Origin: Heligmosomoides polygyrus polygyrus
Taxonomy: Eukaryota > Nematoda > Chromadorea > Rhabditida > Heligmosomidae
Reading direction: 5' to 3'
DNA length: 64,000 nt
Assembly (NCBI GenBank): GCA_947396885.1
Contig: OX377205.1
Span: 75,302,969-75,366,968, forward strand
Under the pieces are notes generated by a model that saw only the letters and a list, made by a program, of their open reading frames with translations, was not told the origin of the DNA and did not search any database. Below are positions 11,201 through 26,200 of the stretch, in pieces; the stretch's first letter is position 1, and each line of letters opens with the position of its first letter. The position numbers and the translations under genes are program-made.

Positions 11201-14200
11201 GAACCCACGGTTTGGAGTGGAACGAGCAAGGTGAAAGGCTGTCTGAGTTTATCATGTCAACCAAGACCATCCATGGAAACTCGCAGTTCCAGAAGCCTCC
11301 CTCCCTACGATGGACCTGGGAATCCCCCGGTGGCCAGTTCCACAACGAGATCGACCACATCATCTTTAATCGCAAGTATTGCCTGACCGATGTCTCCGTT
11401 GTCCCCAAGTTTTACACGGGATCGGACCACCGCCTCCTTCGCGCGAGGTTCCGCTTTTCGCGTCAAGGAGAGAAGGCCGCGAAGTTCAAGAAGAGGAATC
11501 CCAGAACGACCATCAACTGGGATCTCTACACCTCTCTTGTCGGCCTTTGGGAAGATGCCGTCATGGACAACGTCGACGAGGAATACGATCGCTTCGTGCA
11601 CCATCTCCACGATAGTGCTAAGGGAGCCGAGAGCTTGAAGACCACCAAGAGACGCCTGTCTCCGGAAACTCTCGAGCTGATACGCCAGCGTGGAGCAGCA
11701 CGAGCGTCAGGCAACTACCAACTGACGTCCGAGCTTGCAAAGCTATGCAGAGCGGCGATAAAGGAAGATCTCAAGGAGAGAAGGGCGGAAGTGTTGGCTG
11801 AAGCAGCAGAGGCAGGGCTGAGCATTCGCAATGCCCGCCGGAACTTCGCCAACTTCAAGACCAAGATGACCGCTCTCCGACGTCCTGACGGAACCACCAC
11901 CTCTTCCAGAAGGACCATGGAGAAAGTCATCCACGACTTCTACTCCGATCTCTTCGATAGCCACGTCCACCTGCCCCCATGCCATCTTCCGCAGGATGGA
12001 TACGTTGTCCCCTCTGTTCTTCCTTCCGAGATCCGACACGCCATCTCGTCGGTGAAGAAACGTACAGCACCCGGTTCTGACAGGATCAGAACTGAACACC
12101 TGAAGAACCTCCCGCCAGCGCTCATCAACACCCTGGCGCGGCTCTTCACACGCTACCTGTCCGAATGCAAGGTTCCATCTCAGTGGAAGACCAGCAAGAC
12201 CGTTTTGCTGTACAAGAAGGGAGACGTGCACGACATTGGCAACTATCGCCCGATCTGCCTGTTGTCCGTAGTCTACAAGCTGTTCACTCGAGTCATCCTG
12301 AATAGGATTAGTAGAACGCTGGACGAAGGACAGCCATGCGAACAAGCAGGATTTCGGAGAGGATTCAGCACGATCGACCACATACACACCATTACGAAGC
12401 TCATCGAAGTGTCGCGAGAGTACAAGCTGCCGCTGTGCCTTACGTTCATTGACCTGAAGAAGGCATTCGACTCCGTCGAGACTGAAGCGGTCATGGAAGC
12501 CCTGCTCACCCAGGGCGTTCCTACTCAGTACATCAGAGTCCTTCGAGAGCTGTACAGTGGATTCACGACCAAGATCTCACCATTCTACAACGACGTCGTC
12601 ATTGACGTGAAGAGAGGGGTTCGACAAGGGGATACCATATCCCCGAAGCTCTTCAGCGCCACCCTCGAAAACGTCATGCGCGAACTAGAATGGGAAGACA
12701 TGGGAGTGAAGGTCGACGGCCGGCAACTGCACCATCTTCGCTTCGCTGACGACATCGTGCTCATAACCCCGAGCATCAGTCAGGCGGAACGAATGCTGGC
12801 CGACTTCGATCGTGTATGTGGAAGCGTTGGACTGCAGCTGAATCTTACGAAGACGATGTTCATGAAGAACGGATGGGTTTCTGATGCCCCATTCTCGCTC
12901 AACGGAACGAACATCTCCGAATGCTCCAGCTATGTGTATCTGGGTCGCGAAGTCAACATGACCAACGACCTAGCACCAGAGCTGAGCAGAAGGAAACGAG
13001 CGGCTTGGGGAGCTTTCAAGAGCGTCGAAGAAGTCGTGAAGAAAACGAAGAACGTCCGACTCCGTGCCCACCTATTCGACTCCACTGTTCTTCCTGCCCT
13101 AACATACGCCTCAGAGACCTGGGCTATACGAAAGCAGGATGAGCACGCGATCAGCGTCGCGCAGCGTGGAATCGAGAGGACGATGCTCGGAGTGACACGA
13201 CTCACGCAAGTGAGAGAAGGTCTCCGGAGTTCCGAGCTTCGCCGACGTTCGAAGATCAGAGACGCTGTCGCATGGGCCAAGTCGTCGAAAATTAGGTGGG
13301 CCGGCCACGTAATGCGATTCGCAGACACCCGCTGGACGAGAGCCGTCACAGATTGGATTCCGCGGGATGTCAAAAGAACACCAGGACGCCCACCAACGCG
13401 TTGGTCGGACTTCTTCGTGAAAGCCCTGAACGACCGATATGACGCTCTTCGTGTCCCTCGAGCGAGGAGGATCCATTGGACCACTCTGGCACGCGACAGG
13501 GACGAATGGAGACGCTGCTGGCGCCCGCTCGAGCAAGTCGATGATCAACGGGACGACAGGTGATACAGGTGATATAACCAGTTGGTTCCGCAACCTAAAA
13601 GACAGTAAATACCGCTTCCGGGGATAAATGTGAACAAGAAAGCGCCCTTCTGGTCATCACCTGCAGCCTCATATTCGATCTGTGAGCTGCTCAAGCTTGA
13701 CGATAGAACATGGTGCAGAAGGGACTAGAATATCTGACAAACAAAACAATCGCCATGAAGTAACAGCGGGCGGAAAGAACGTTCAATTTCGTTCACATTG
13801 GAAACACATCTCCTTCAGTAATTACCATACGGCTACACTGATGTTATGTTAGTAAGTTACCCATACCAAATAAAATGTAAGGGTATCATGCTGGGAAAAG
13901 GAGTGATTTCGAAAAATATCAACACAGTAAAGCATTTCAACACTTCGTAGATTTACGAAAGGTGCTTTAATGCAAACCAAATTTTCGAACACTTTCGATT
14001 AGTGAAATTAAGCTTAGGTTTGAAACAGTTCTGGAATCTTCAAACTGCGTGCACAAAGCGATAGAGAAAGTGACGATAGGATGCAGTGCAATATAGTAGC
14101 CATTACGGCAGTTCCCACTTTGTATTTAGTAGGATAGTTTAATAATACGGTATGATTCTCAGCATACCTTGAGTAATAGCGGCATATCCTCGACATAACG

Positions 14201-17200
14201 ACACATTGGACCAACTCGAAGAACTTGTTTCTTATAGCCGACCGGAACGGGAATGTAGTTGTCCAGTGGGACAATTCCTGAAGCCCAAAAACGAGTTCGT
14301 TGGCAATCAGTGATGGGTGCATTGAAATTTGCTCGACAACGCTGACCAGGTGTTGGCATCATCCCGAAAATTCCATTGCAGAAGCTGGGTATTCGGATGC
14401 TGCCGCCAATGTCACTACCAACGCCAATCTGCAAGAAAGTATAGTTCCCTGTCGAACTAATTCCCAGCCATTTCATTCACCGACGAGGTGGAACACTTGG
14501 TGTTCAGGTGCTACTATCAAAGAAAAGGAAACAAATCAAGTCAGCGGTGGGCGGAATTTCTGTTTCCTGTTTCCCATATTCTGATTTTCTGGCCGTTTTG
14601 GGCAGATTTTTTCAGTTTTCTGGGAAAATGGTCAAAATTAGTCAGAAACAGAAAATAATATGGCTTAGAAAATCTGCCATAGGTATCCTACCTCTTAAAT
14701 TTGATCTGATCTGTAGCATTACAGCCTCTACAGCGAAAAAGTGTTTGAGGATATTCCAAATGTCAAAAAGAAGTTTGCGCAATGCCTTTATATGGAGAAC
14801 GTACTATGCGATCGTCGAGTGCATCAGTTTTGTTTGACTGATGGTGGAGTACCTCCGTAGCAGAATCCATATTTTTGTTTTAGGAGTTTTCAGATATTCT
14901 AGAGCAATTTCATTTTCTCGTGAAGTGGTATAAAAGTGTTGGTTATTGGGAAAATCCACCTTAGATACAATATATAGCTAAAAGGATAATTTCGAAATTC
15001 TCCGTTTTCTGAGTTTCTATTTTTTGGCGATTTTTTTGGCTTTTCTGTCTTCTCTTTTTAGACAAACTCCATTTTCTATTTTCTGTTTTTTTGGAAAAAT
15101 TCTTACAATTTTACATTTTTACAACCTTTTTCGAATAAACGATTACGTTAGTGTAGAGTTTGTATAGAGCGCCAACTAAGCTCCTGCCGAGACAGAGTTA
15201 GAAATGGTAAAGAGGTAACCACTTTTAAACAATAATAGGCTGTTTAATAATTTTTCAGACATATCAGGAGTGAGGTATCTGATTTCATCATATTTAAACA
15301 TCATCAATGAGCCGTTTAAAGTAGGCGTCGTGATTGCGGTTGAACTCTGCCAGCTTAGAGCTTCATAGCTGTGCCGGCTGCTCGATAACAGGGAACTGAC
15401 TGTAGCATTTTTTAAAAACGACGCTGGCTTCCGCCTGCAATAGCAAACCGAGAGCAGGTTTATTCCACCATGGCCTACGTCTCCATTCATAGCACAGGGT
15501 AATGCAGCCCTCCTTGCGCCGACATTTGAAAATATTTGGAGACCTCGTTTTACCGCCTTTTCAGCCTTTCGGGAACGTGCTCTTCACTTCTGAAAACTCA
15601 CAGGTGAGCAATTCTGTCGATCCCCTACATTTTCTGCTCAAGCCATATGAGAGAATCGAAATAAGTCGCGCCTATGAGAACTGATACTAAGCCGCTAAAA
15701 TTCGATCCGCGGCTTTTACATATTCTAAACTCGCTCACTGACATCTCCACGGAATCTTGACCGCTACCCTTGCGTGCATTTGAAAATTCTAGAAAAGGTT
15801 TGAGTTGCTCATTCACTAGCGTAGAAATTATTCTACCGGAGTGCCTGCTGAGCTTATTAGTGCTCCTTCTCCGCCGCTGCTTCCACCCACGATTCGCCGG
15901 GTGTCGTAGGGATTGTTCGATCGGCCGTAGACACAGTTGTCGCTCTCGATCCAGCAACACCACTCTGGGACATTGGTGATTGCTATGAGGATGCCGCCCG
16001 CTTCTCGTACTCTAAAATTCCACACTTCTCAATTTTATCTTTTTAATGGTTTGGCATGTAAACTTATTCGACTACGGTCTCGACACTATTCTAAATCTAG
16101 AGATCGTCGTTGATCGAGCCCTTTTTTGGTTGCGGAAGGGGCTGTGGATCAGCCCGCGCTCTAAGACTTTAGCTACTGTTGTCCCACAGGCACGGCTTCG
16201 GAAAGAGATTCGTAGGTGTTCCGTTGTGGCGAACTCTCATATGCATGGCACATTGGATTTGGGATTTCGAATCTATCCCAGTAGAGAGGAGTGAGGGGCA
16301 GATAACTAAAAACCATGCGAGAAAATGAGTAGGGATTCATGGAGCGGATGTAGAGGGCAAAATACGGCCCAAGCTGACGAAATTCACAACAAAACAAAAA
16401 ATACAGTAAAAACGAAAAGAATCACCACGGTTGAAAATCGATACCTGCCCCTCACCATGGAGGATTTGGGTTATAACGTGTCAGGCGGTGGTCAGCGGTG
16501 TATGAATGCGGTTTGCCCGCCGAGACGTCTTTAAAGCCGCGGCGATTTCTCCTGTTTATTGTTTGCTTGATCATTTGTTTGATTGTTTTTTAGGGTTCTA
16601 ACTTGTTCTCCTTAAGGTGATCCGTGAATCCCAGGTAAATTTGTTGCATTATGTTTAGTTTTGTGCCCCCCCCCCCACTAGGATAGATCCCCTCGGATGT
16701 GGATTTCGCGCATCCGTTGTTATGTGCCAACAAGCTGGTGGGCAAATTAGCGCTATAGCGATTCGAACCTAAACCAGGGTCAAGCGTGGGGTTCGATTTT
16801 TGCTGAAAATTTACGACCCCCTCCAAGAGCGGATCTGGAACGACCCCCCCCCCTTGTCTAGATCACCGTTCTATTTCTTACCTGTGTTGCGTTTTTCAAA
16901 TTTTTATGCAATTGTTGCACCCGTTAATAGGTTTTTTTTTCAGGTGCAGCATCAACAGTGTGGAAATTCGTTCGTAAAAGGAGTCATATAATTGATTAAT
17001 TTCTTGATTAGATGGTTTGTTAGAAAAAATGTTGATAAAAGTTTTGAGTATGTAATATTTTGATAATAATATTTTGATTGTACTACAGCAAAAAATAAAG
17101 AACTTTACGATCAGTTCTCGAATTAATCAATGCTAGTTCACCTTTTCAGATTTTCCGAGGATCTCATGGACACGACACATTTTTCAACCTGAAAGAGCAG

Positions 17201-20200
17201 CGTCTGCACTGCAAATTGTACTTACCAAAATTCTGAGTGTTAATTGCTAATGCTGACTTATGTGCTCTCGCTACAAAAATTCCTGAGGCGCTCTTCTAAG
17301 CGATGACGGAGATGCAACTGAAGGATGGACCTGCCACGAAAATAATATTCTCTCTTCTGCAGGAAACAGCATCAGAAACGATATTGCACCCTACAAAATT
17401 CCAAGCCCTGCTTGACACACAGTGATAAAAATATGTTTTTCTGAAATGGTCTTCAGAATGATCAGGCGTCTCAGACGGCGGTCGGCACCATTTACCGAAA
17501 AAAATATCGACCACCCTAATCACATAGAGGTTGCTATTTTTAGAACCTGGTTTTTAAAGCATAGAGTCCATATTTATAAAGGCTTTGTGCGTTTTTCAGA
17601 GGCCCGAAAATCTCCGAGTTATGGAAGCTTACGTGCAGCTACTGCGTTCTCTGATATCATCGATCGCAACTGAAGGATGGACTTCTCGCGGAAAAAATTT
17701 TCTACCTTCTGATGGAAAAATCATCCGAGAGTGAAGCTGCATCGTATAAAAGTTTAGGTCGTGGTTAATGTACATTAAAGAACCAACTTCTCTTCAGCGA
17801 TCTTCGATATGATTAGGGCGAATTGTGTTCAAAATTGCTGATTTTCCTGAAAAAATAAACATTTTCTACCCAAAACAGACTACCCATGCAGTTAAAATTT
17901 TGCCACTAAAAGTTTCAATTTCTGATCAGTGCACAGTCAAAAAAATCATGATTTGCTGAATCGAACAGGTTGAATTGACCTCTGGTTGACTTTGCATCAA
18001 CCTCATCGGAGTAGTAAGATTGAACGTTCACAAAAGGGTTCATAACTCGGTAAGTTTTTCTAATTTTGAAAATTCCGTTATCCTTTCAAAAGTTAAAAGA
18101 AAAGCGCTTTTTATCATGTAGAAATTGTTTTCTAAAAGAGAGGTCTTCATACGTGGCGGAGGGTCCAATTTTTGAGCGAAAAAAGAATTGAAGTAACTTC
18201 CTAAAATTGATCATAACTCGATAAGTTTTTCAAGTTTTGAAAATCCCGCTAGCTTTTCGGAAAGTAGATAAAATGCGCTTTATCACCATGTAAGAATCAA
18301 TCTTCAAAACGTCGGTCTTCATGCGCGGCAGGGGAGGTTCAATTTCGGTTCCATTTCGCGAAAATACGTACTGAAAATCGAACCCCCGCCCCGCATAAAG
18401 ACCCCTTTCTTGGAAAACGGTTCTTATATGGTTATTTGCTTTTTTTGATAAGCAAGCTGGATTTTTGATTTTTGAAAAAATGGCCGAATTATGAATTCTT
18501 GTGAAATCACTCCAATGACGCCGGTGAAGGATTCAGTTCACGACTTGTAAAAATTGATCATAACTCGGCCATTTTTTCAAAAATCAAAAATCCAGCTTGC
18601 TCATCAAAAAATAAAGCAAATATGCTTTCTAACCATATAAGAACCGTTTTCCAAGAAAGGAGTCTTTATGCGGGGCGGGGGGTTTGATTTTCGGTACGTA
18701 TTTTTGCGACATGGAACCGAAATTGAACCTCCCCTGTCGGGCATGAAGACCGAATTTTTGGACATTGATTCTTATATAGCAAGAAAGGGCTCTTCCTCTA
18801 GTTTCTGAGAAGCTAGCAGAATTTTGAAACTTCGAAGAATTTTGTCCATCCTCAGCGGAGATTCATCGCAGCGAAGAAGCTTAGTTTTTACGTATTTTAA
18901 GCACGACTTCAAATTCTATATGGTACAATTCCACTCTCTGTCGTCCTGTCCTTCAGAAGGCAGAAAAATTTTTCCAGCGAAGAGTCCATCCATATTTCAA
19001 TTGCGATCGATCATATCAGAGAACGCGGTAGCCTCATCTAAACTGCCGTAACTCGGAGATTTTTTTGGGGCTCCTGGAAAATTCATGAAGCTTCAGTAGA
19101 TGTGTTTTCTATGCTTTGAACGGCAGGTTCTAAAAGTAACATCTTCCATGTGATTAGTGTGTCGATATTTTTTCCGTAAAACGAGGCGTCTGATCATATA
19201 GAATATCGTTTCAGAGAAACATAGTTTTATCACTGTGTGTCAAACGGGCTTAAAAGTTTATAGGGTGCGATTTCATCTTCTGATGCTGTTTCCTGCGGGG
19301 GAGAAATTGCTTTTCGAGCAAGTCCGTCATTCGGTTGCCATTCCGTCATCGATTCGAAGAGCGCTTCAAAAATCTTGTAGGGAAAGCACTATGGTCGTCC
19401 TCACTAATTAACACTTGAAATTGTATAGCGTGCAATTCTGGGAGCACATAGATGTCGCTCATCAGGCAGAAAACTACCGTGTCCATGACGTCTTGGGAAA
19501 ATCTGAAAAAATGAAAATCTCTCAATGACTCTAAATCTGCAGACAGGAAATCTTTATTTTTCACTGCACAGTAATCGGCATTAAAATTTTTTTTTGATAT
19601 TCAATCCTATTTTTTAACTCCAGGAAAAGCAAGTGCTTGTATATCTCCGCATTGTCGTAGTCACACCTGGAAAAAACAACTTATTAATAGATGCAAACAT
19701 CATCTAAAAACCTGAATTTGGAGAGAGTCCTCTGCCAAAACCGAGAGAGTGCGACCCCCTCCCCTTCCAGTCGAGGCTACAGTACGACCCCCCTTCGATT
19801 CCCGAACCTCAGGCTTGACCCTGACCTAAACTCGATTCGATGAAGGCAAGGACTGACGCTCCTTAGTGAGCGTAGTACACACCCCTTCGCCGCTGTAAAA
19901 TATTCAACCTTTCAAATGGCCACGCACGACATACCTTTGCACCGCCAGAGCAGTATTCTCACAGCGGTGGTTCCGACGGTAATACGAGCCACACGTTACG
20001 ATCTGCCCTTCTACGGAGAATGAATCTTTGCAGCTAAAGGGAACACCAAAAAACGGCCGTCGTTGAAAAAGCTGCAACAAAATGCTGAAAATTTAGTACC
20101 TGCCACTTCTAATAACATTACCGCTGAGTATCGTTGTTTACGTCAATCAGTTATGCTTATTAAAGCTAATTTTATCACTTTAACCAGTTTCCACCAGGTA

Positions 20201-23200
20201 GTCTCCAGTATTCCTGTCTTTCAACCAGCCTCCATATTTTACATGCTATGTTTCTTACTAGGTCAAACAGTAGCGACCGTCATAGTTCTCGAGTTTGCCT
20301 GCGAACCTTGAAAATGGATTATCTTGGCCGCAAATTTTCTCGTTCATGTCCGATAGGGTGGGAGTGAGACAGAAATGGGTACGGTAATGAAAATCGCCGC
20401 CGTTAGACCAGACCACCCTGCATCGCGTTTTCTCGATTGCTATTTTGAAGTGTCTAGTGTCTAGTCTACTGGAAAAATCTATAAAATCGATCAATGTCTG
20501 TGTTAGTTTTTTGGACGGTATTGCTTACTCTTCAGCGGCAACCACAACTGCGTGTCTCCTGCTACTCTCATCCCTTCTCCACGTCGCAACAGAGCCATAG
20601 CCTTATCCCATGTATTATACTATGATATATCCTATACTTTATGTACTACAGGGTGAAGTCCTACAACAAAAACGTAGGCGTATAAAAAGGCTAGGAATAA
20701 ATAAGGGGCAACTCCTGGATTGATATGAACCTTCAGATCGTGTGGTAGCATTGCAGCCTTCGTGTCAGTGCCTCTTATCAAAAGCCTAAAAATGCAGGAA
20801 TTTCACAGCTAATCTTTTGCAGATACTTTTGCGGATCGCTTTACAAGAATCTGCATTTTGGCTTTAAACAGTGCTATTTGGTCCAGAAGATATGATGTTA
20901 TATTTTTGTGCCCACCGGTCAAATATTTTTACTGATTTTGATTCTTTTTTCACAAAAAATAGGGTGTAAGGGAAAACAACTCAATACTCTTTGATAGGAG
21001 GGGCTGGGACCATGGTAATTGTACAGAGTGTAGTACCAAAGATACTCTACATTACAGTTTCCTGATGGTCTTCTAATTCTAGGACTAGTGGTTAGTACTC
21101 CGCGTTAGTTCCTGTAGTGTTTGAGACACTCACCAAACCTCTGAGCAGTATTTATGGGCCACCAAGTAATAAGAGGTCTTAGACACTAATGTAGGTTGTC
21201 ACATAAGTTCTGTCCGATTCCGATAGGCGTTACATTGTGATTGTTTTTTCATGAATAGTGAAAGTAATTGTGCATAAGTTGTATACCTTTTTATAGTGCT
21301 TGTTTTGCCCTATAAAACCTGATAGGCTGCTTTTAAAAAGCAGTGGACATTGCAACGTTTAAGGTGCTGGACGAAAACATGGAAAAAATACACTTCCGGG
21401 TAATAATACTTTACCACTCGAGCTTGGCCACAGTGTGAGCGAGGCATCTCAAAACATCAGGACGGCATGGGGAGAGGACTTCGCTAACGAATGCATCGCG
21501 CGCAGACGATACCAAAAGTTCCGTGTTGGAGATGTGGATCTCGAAGACGAGGACCGTTAAGGTCGACCACCAAAGCGTGATAACGGACGTTTGGAAGAAA
21601 GGGTGGAATCCGATCCACGAAGAACTGTGCGTGAGATAGGAAGATAGCTTATGGTCGATTGTATAATCATTTCGAGGGACCTAGAGGCGATAGGGAAGGT
21701 GGTAAAATTTGGATAAGTGAGTGCCCCACGAACTAATTGAGCAGCAGCAGAGGTGTCGTCTGGAGATCTATTCTTCCTTTGTAAAAAACGAAAACGGCTC
21801 CGCTTTTTCACCGGGTAATTACCTGTGACAAAAAATGGATCCTGTACAACAATCGAAGATGAAGAAGAAGAGCGCAATGGCCGGATGAGGAAGAACCGTC
21901 GAAACACTTTCCCAATTCTAGTCTTCACCGAAAACGGTCATGCTTACAGTTTGAGTTTACAGTGTGTCCTTCACTGGTGAAGCAAAGAGAACGGACTCTT
22001 CTTCATGACAACCCCGGCTCGCATGTCTCGCATCTGGTCATAAAAAATTAAATCAGTTGAGGTATGACGTTCTCCTGTATCACGCTTATTCACCGGACCT
22101 AACCCCAACAAACTCTCGTCGTTCCAAACATGTTGATGGTTCTCTCAAGGAGAAGAACATTTCAATTGAAGCACGTATCGAAATTGCCTGTAAGTGTTTC
22201 ACTGCTTCCAGTTATTCAGATTTCTTCCGGAAAGAAATTAGTGTTCTTGCATATCGCTAGAAGAGGTGTACTGATTGTAACGGTTTTTACTGATGTTAGT
22301 AAACTTTATTTTTTGCTGAGATGTCACACCGTAATGTTGCCGTCGAAAATCGGAAAGAACTTATGTGACAACGTATAATATACACGACCACATATACACG
22401 GCCACAACACCTAATAAATCAGGCTGGTGTTTTCTGTTATGTCAGGAATAAGTCACTGCGAATGAATAAACCTGCGTCAATTCTAGCCCCCTTTAATCGC
22501 CTCTAAACACCTAGTTGTTTGCAACAATTTTTTATAACTTTTCGAATTTTTTGGAAATTCTATTGGTCCTGTGTGGTAGCGCTGCGAATTTATACCAGAC
22601 CTGTCTGGTGTAAACGACGCACTGGCCTGTACAACTGCTCGCCGCCAAATATAAGTCAGATACGCATTCAAATCGCCTCCACGTCGTTCGGTGGAAGCAG
22701 AGTGCATGAAGCATACCAGGGAATGACGGTGTAGAACTCCGCCATTCATTTTTATTCCTTGTCCACATCCTGTATGCAGGTAACTCTAGTCAGGTTATCC
22801 TGAGCCCTGACGGACCTGCTTATCGTTAGCCCCATAGCTATCACCTAATATAATAAGCGAACATCTCAGCACTTTGGAAATTTTTAAGAACCCTCTTTTT
22901 GCTGATGTGGTGAATTGTTATAATCAGCCTGTTCCAATCATCGCATTGGGCAGATGCGCATTTGCTATTGTTCTTCTCTCAGTTCTCCTGGATCGCTACT
23001 CTCTAGCTGTAATGCTCCGCAAGATTAGCTAAGCGCCATTAGCAGTTCCATTGTAGACTTCCCTACATTGTACGCCCCTTAGCGAACAGTTGCTCATTTA
23101 CTGACAGCGCGTAGATAGGAATCATATGTCCTTAAATTTGTTCTACGTATATTTTTCCCATTTTCATGGCCATTCCTTTTGCCCATTATTTCGCTATTTT

Positions 23201-26200
23201 TCCTATATTTCGTCTATCCTAACTCATTTCCACGTACATCGTCCAGCTTTTCATCGGGCAGCTCCTGTAGCTGACGATCGTAATCCTTCGCGATTTTCCG
23301 AGCCTCGTCGAACATAGTCACGACGGCTGCGTTGATCATCGAATTCACCTGAATATGACGACACTTCCAGCTTATTCGGTCTGGCGAGAAGAGCACGCTA
23401 TTGGTCTGGTTACGCACGGCTCTTTTCTCCTAGCTTTTATTTTAAGTTTTTGAAAATGGAATAGTAGCTGGAATTTCCAGGGCATAAATCTTTAGCACAC
23501 TATAACGTTCTTAAGACTAGAAGTTGACTGCTTTACTTCGGAAGATGAAAATGTATGGTCTGCGGCACTATCCTCAGCAGCCCTGATCCAGCTAGAATTG
23601 ATAGGAACTATGATTTTGCTATGAGTTTGTGAGAAACTGTGAGTTTGCATTTGCCTGTATCTATTGAACACATTTAGCGTATCTTGATTTGCTTGCTTTG
23701 ACTAGACGTCTGGGTGTGTAGCAGATTGTTTAGAGTTTAAATGATTGGCTATTGCATGTGTTTTGTGCTTTATTTGGGATTCTACATGTTTCTTTACGCT
23801 AGATCATAATCTATGCTTTGAATAAATAAATAAATAAATAAATATCGAGCGTAGACAAACAATGGGCAGAAGCTATATTAGGTTGTAACGAATTAAATGG
23901 CACTGGCTCGCTTTTTGGCGCGGCTTTTTTGGCGCGTCTTTACGCGTTTGATCAAGAACAAACCGTAACATGTGGCATATCATTTAGAAGCGCAAACTTT
24001 GCTATAGCGGAGAGTACCAAATTTTCTATGTAAAAGTGGGAAAACTTTAGAGTTTTATTGACTTTTTTGCAGATGGACAAAGGGGTAATCCGAGGCATTT
24101 ACTTGTATGAATTCAAGCTGGGCACTACAGCTAAGGAGGCGGACGAGAAGATCAACGCCGCATTCGGTCAAGGATGTTCCACAATTCGGACGGCGTATCG
24201 TTGGAATCAGAAGTTCCGGAATGGAGATGAGAGCTTGGAAGGACATGAAGGTCGTGGGAGGCATAGTGATGTTGATGAGGACAATGGTAGAGGAGGATCC
24301 ACACAAAGGTACCAGGGAGATAGCGAAGGTTCTTGGCGTCAGTCACAACACAGCTGCCCGGCATCTGAAGGAAATTGGAAAGACCAAAAAGCTGGAAAGA
24401 TGGGTGCCTAACGAGCTGTCTGAGGAGCAAAGAAACCGACGATATGAGATCTCGTCCGCACTGCTTCTACGGAACGAAACGGACCCATTCCTTGATCGCA
24501 TCGTAACCCGTGACGAGAAATGGATAATGTACGACAACAGGCGACGATAGGCACAGTGGGTGGACAGCGATGAGAGCCCCAATGTTTTTGCGAAGCCGGA
24601 ATTGCACCAAAAGAAAGTAATGGTGACAGCATGGTGGTGTTCGCTGGGAGTTATTCACCACGGCTTCCTCCCTCCCGGTGAATCCATCACGGCAGAGAAG
24701 TACTGCATTGAAATTGAAGAAATTATGAAAAAGCTGAAGGATATCCGGCCGGCCTTGGTAAACCGATAGCGAGTTCTCCTTCTGCACGACAATGCTCGCC
24801 CCCATGTAGCACGAATGACGTTGCAGAAATTGAATGAGCTGAGCATTGAAACTCTACCACATCCTCCGTTTTCTCCCGACCTCTCCCCAACAGACAACCA
24901 TTTCTTCAAGCATCTCAGCGACTTCTTGGTAGGGAAAATATTCAAATACCAACAGGATGCCGAAAGTGCCTTCGAAGATTTCGTCAATTCCAGAACTTCT
25001 GATTTTTACGCTACTGGGATAAAAAAGCTTGTGTCACGTTGGCAAAGATGTGTAGAATCAGAAGGTTTTTATTTCGATTAATAAACTTGCCTACAAGCCA
25101 AGATATTAACTGTTTAAATTTACAGTGGTTCAGTGCCATTTATTTCGTTACAACCTAATAGATTACATTTTTGCTGGGCTACTTATTGAGTTTCAAAGGA
25201 TGGTGGTATAAAGCTCTAGCTTGAATACTAATCTTCATGGAACTATCACCATAATACTTTCCGCTCCTGCCTTTCCCAAAGCCTACGCTGTACTTCGGCG
25301 ACGCTGTGTTAGGTCGGCAGCAGAATCTTGCGGGTGCCGCGGACCCGCCATGACAACGGAGGGCGGTGCGGAGCCGCGAGGGTTGCTGTACGCAATGCTG
25401 CGTACTTTTGCAGGCTGAAGCACTGATAAAGGTTGCCGCGATTTTTATTTGTTTGATTTTGTTAATAATGCTCACATGAGACATCATATATGCGTATGTG
25501 TGTGAATTTTTCAACTGTTTTTGCCTCATCGCTTATAGGTGTAAAACTCCATGCAAACAGAAATTTTGTTATCAATCGAATAAAAATCGCGACGTTTCGG
25601 ATGAGGGCCTGGTGTCATCCTTTCTTTTAAAAATAAAAAAATGCCGCCTTTCCGCTCTTCCAGACAGGTTTAAACCGCTATTTTTCCTCAAAGTAAGAAA
25701 TTTATAAAATCTTAATCAAAGTGTTCACTTATTGGAAGCGTGAATTAAAACTTTAAAGAAAATTATATTACAATTTTCTTTGAAAAAATTATACTAATTT
25801 TCTTTCTTGGAGAGTTTCTATTGGTTTAATGTAGAAAGAGGTCACTTCGGATTGGAAGAATTTACTTTGACTTCAAATGTCATGGACTAGCTTAGAGAAC
25901 AACGTAAACACAGCAGCCATAGCACTTGCATAATTCGAGTAAGTGTGCAGTAAAACGCGAATTCTGATCCGGCTGAAAGTGCACTGTTCTCAAAAAAAAC
26001 TGTACCTTCACTACTTTGCTCCTCGCTGTTGTTGAAGAAATGAAAATGTTGACACTTGGAAACTTTACTCGAATACTCGACCTTTTAAGCACTTTTCGTC
26101 TTTTCCTATTTTTCTTCTTTTCTTTCATTGATCTGCGTCATAGCTGCAAAAGCGCAACTTTAACTGATCTGCTCATCAATAGCGAGTAATTCTTAAAAAA

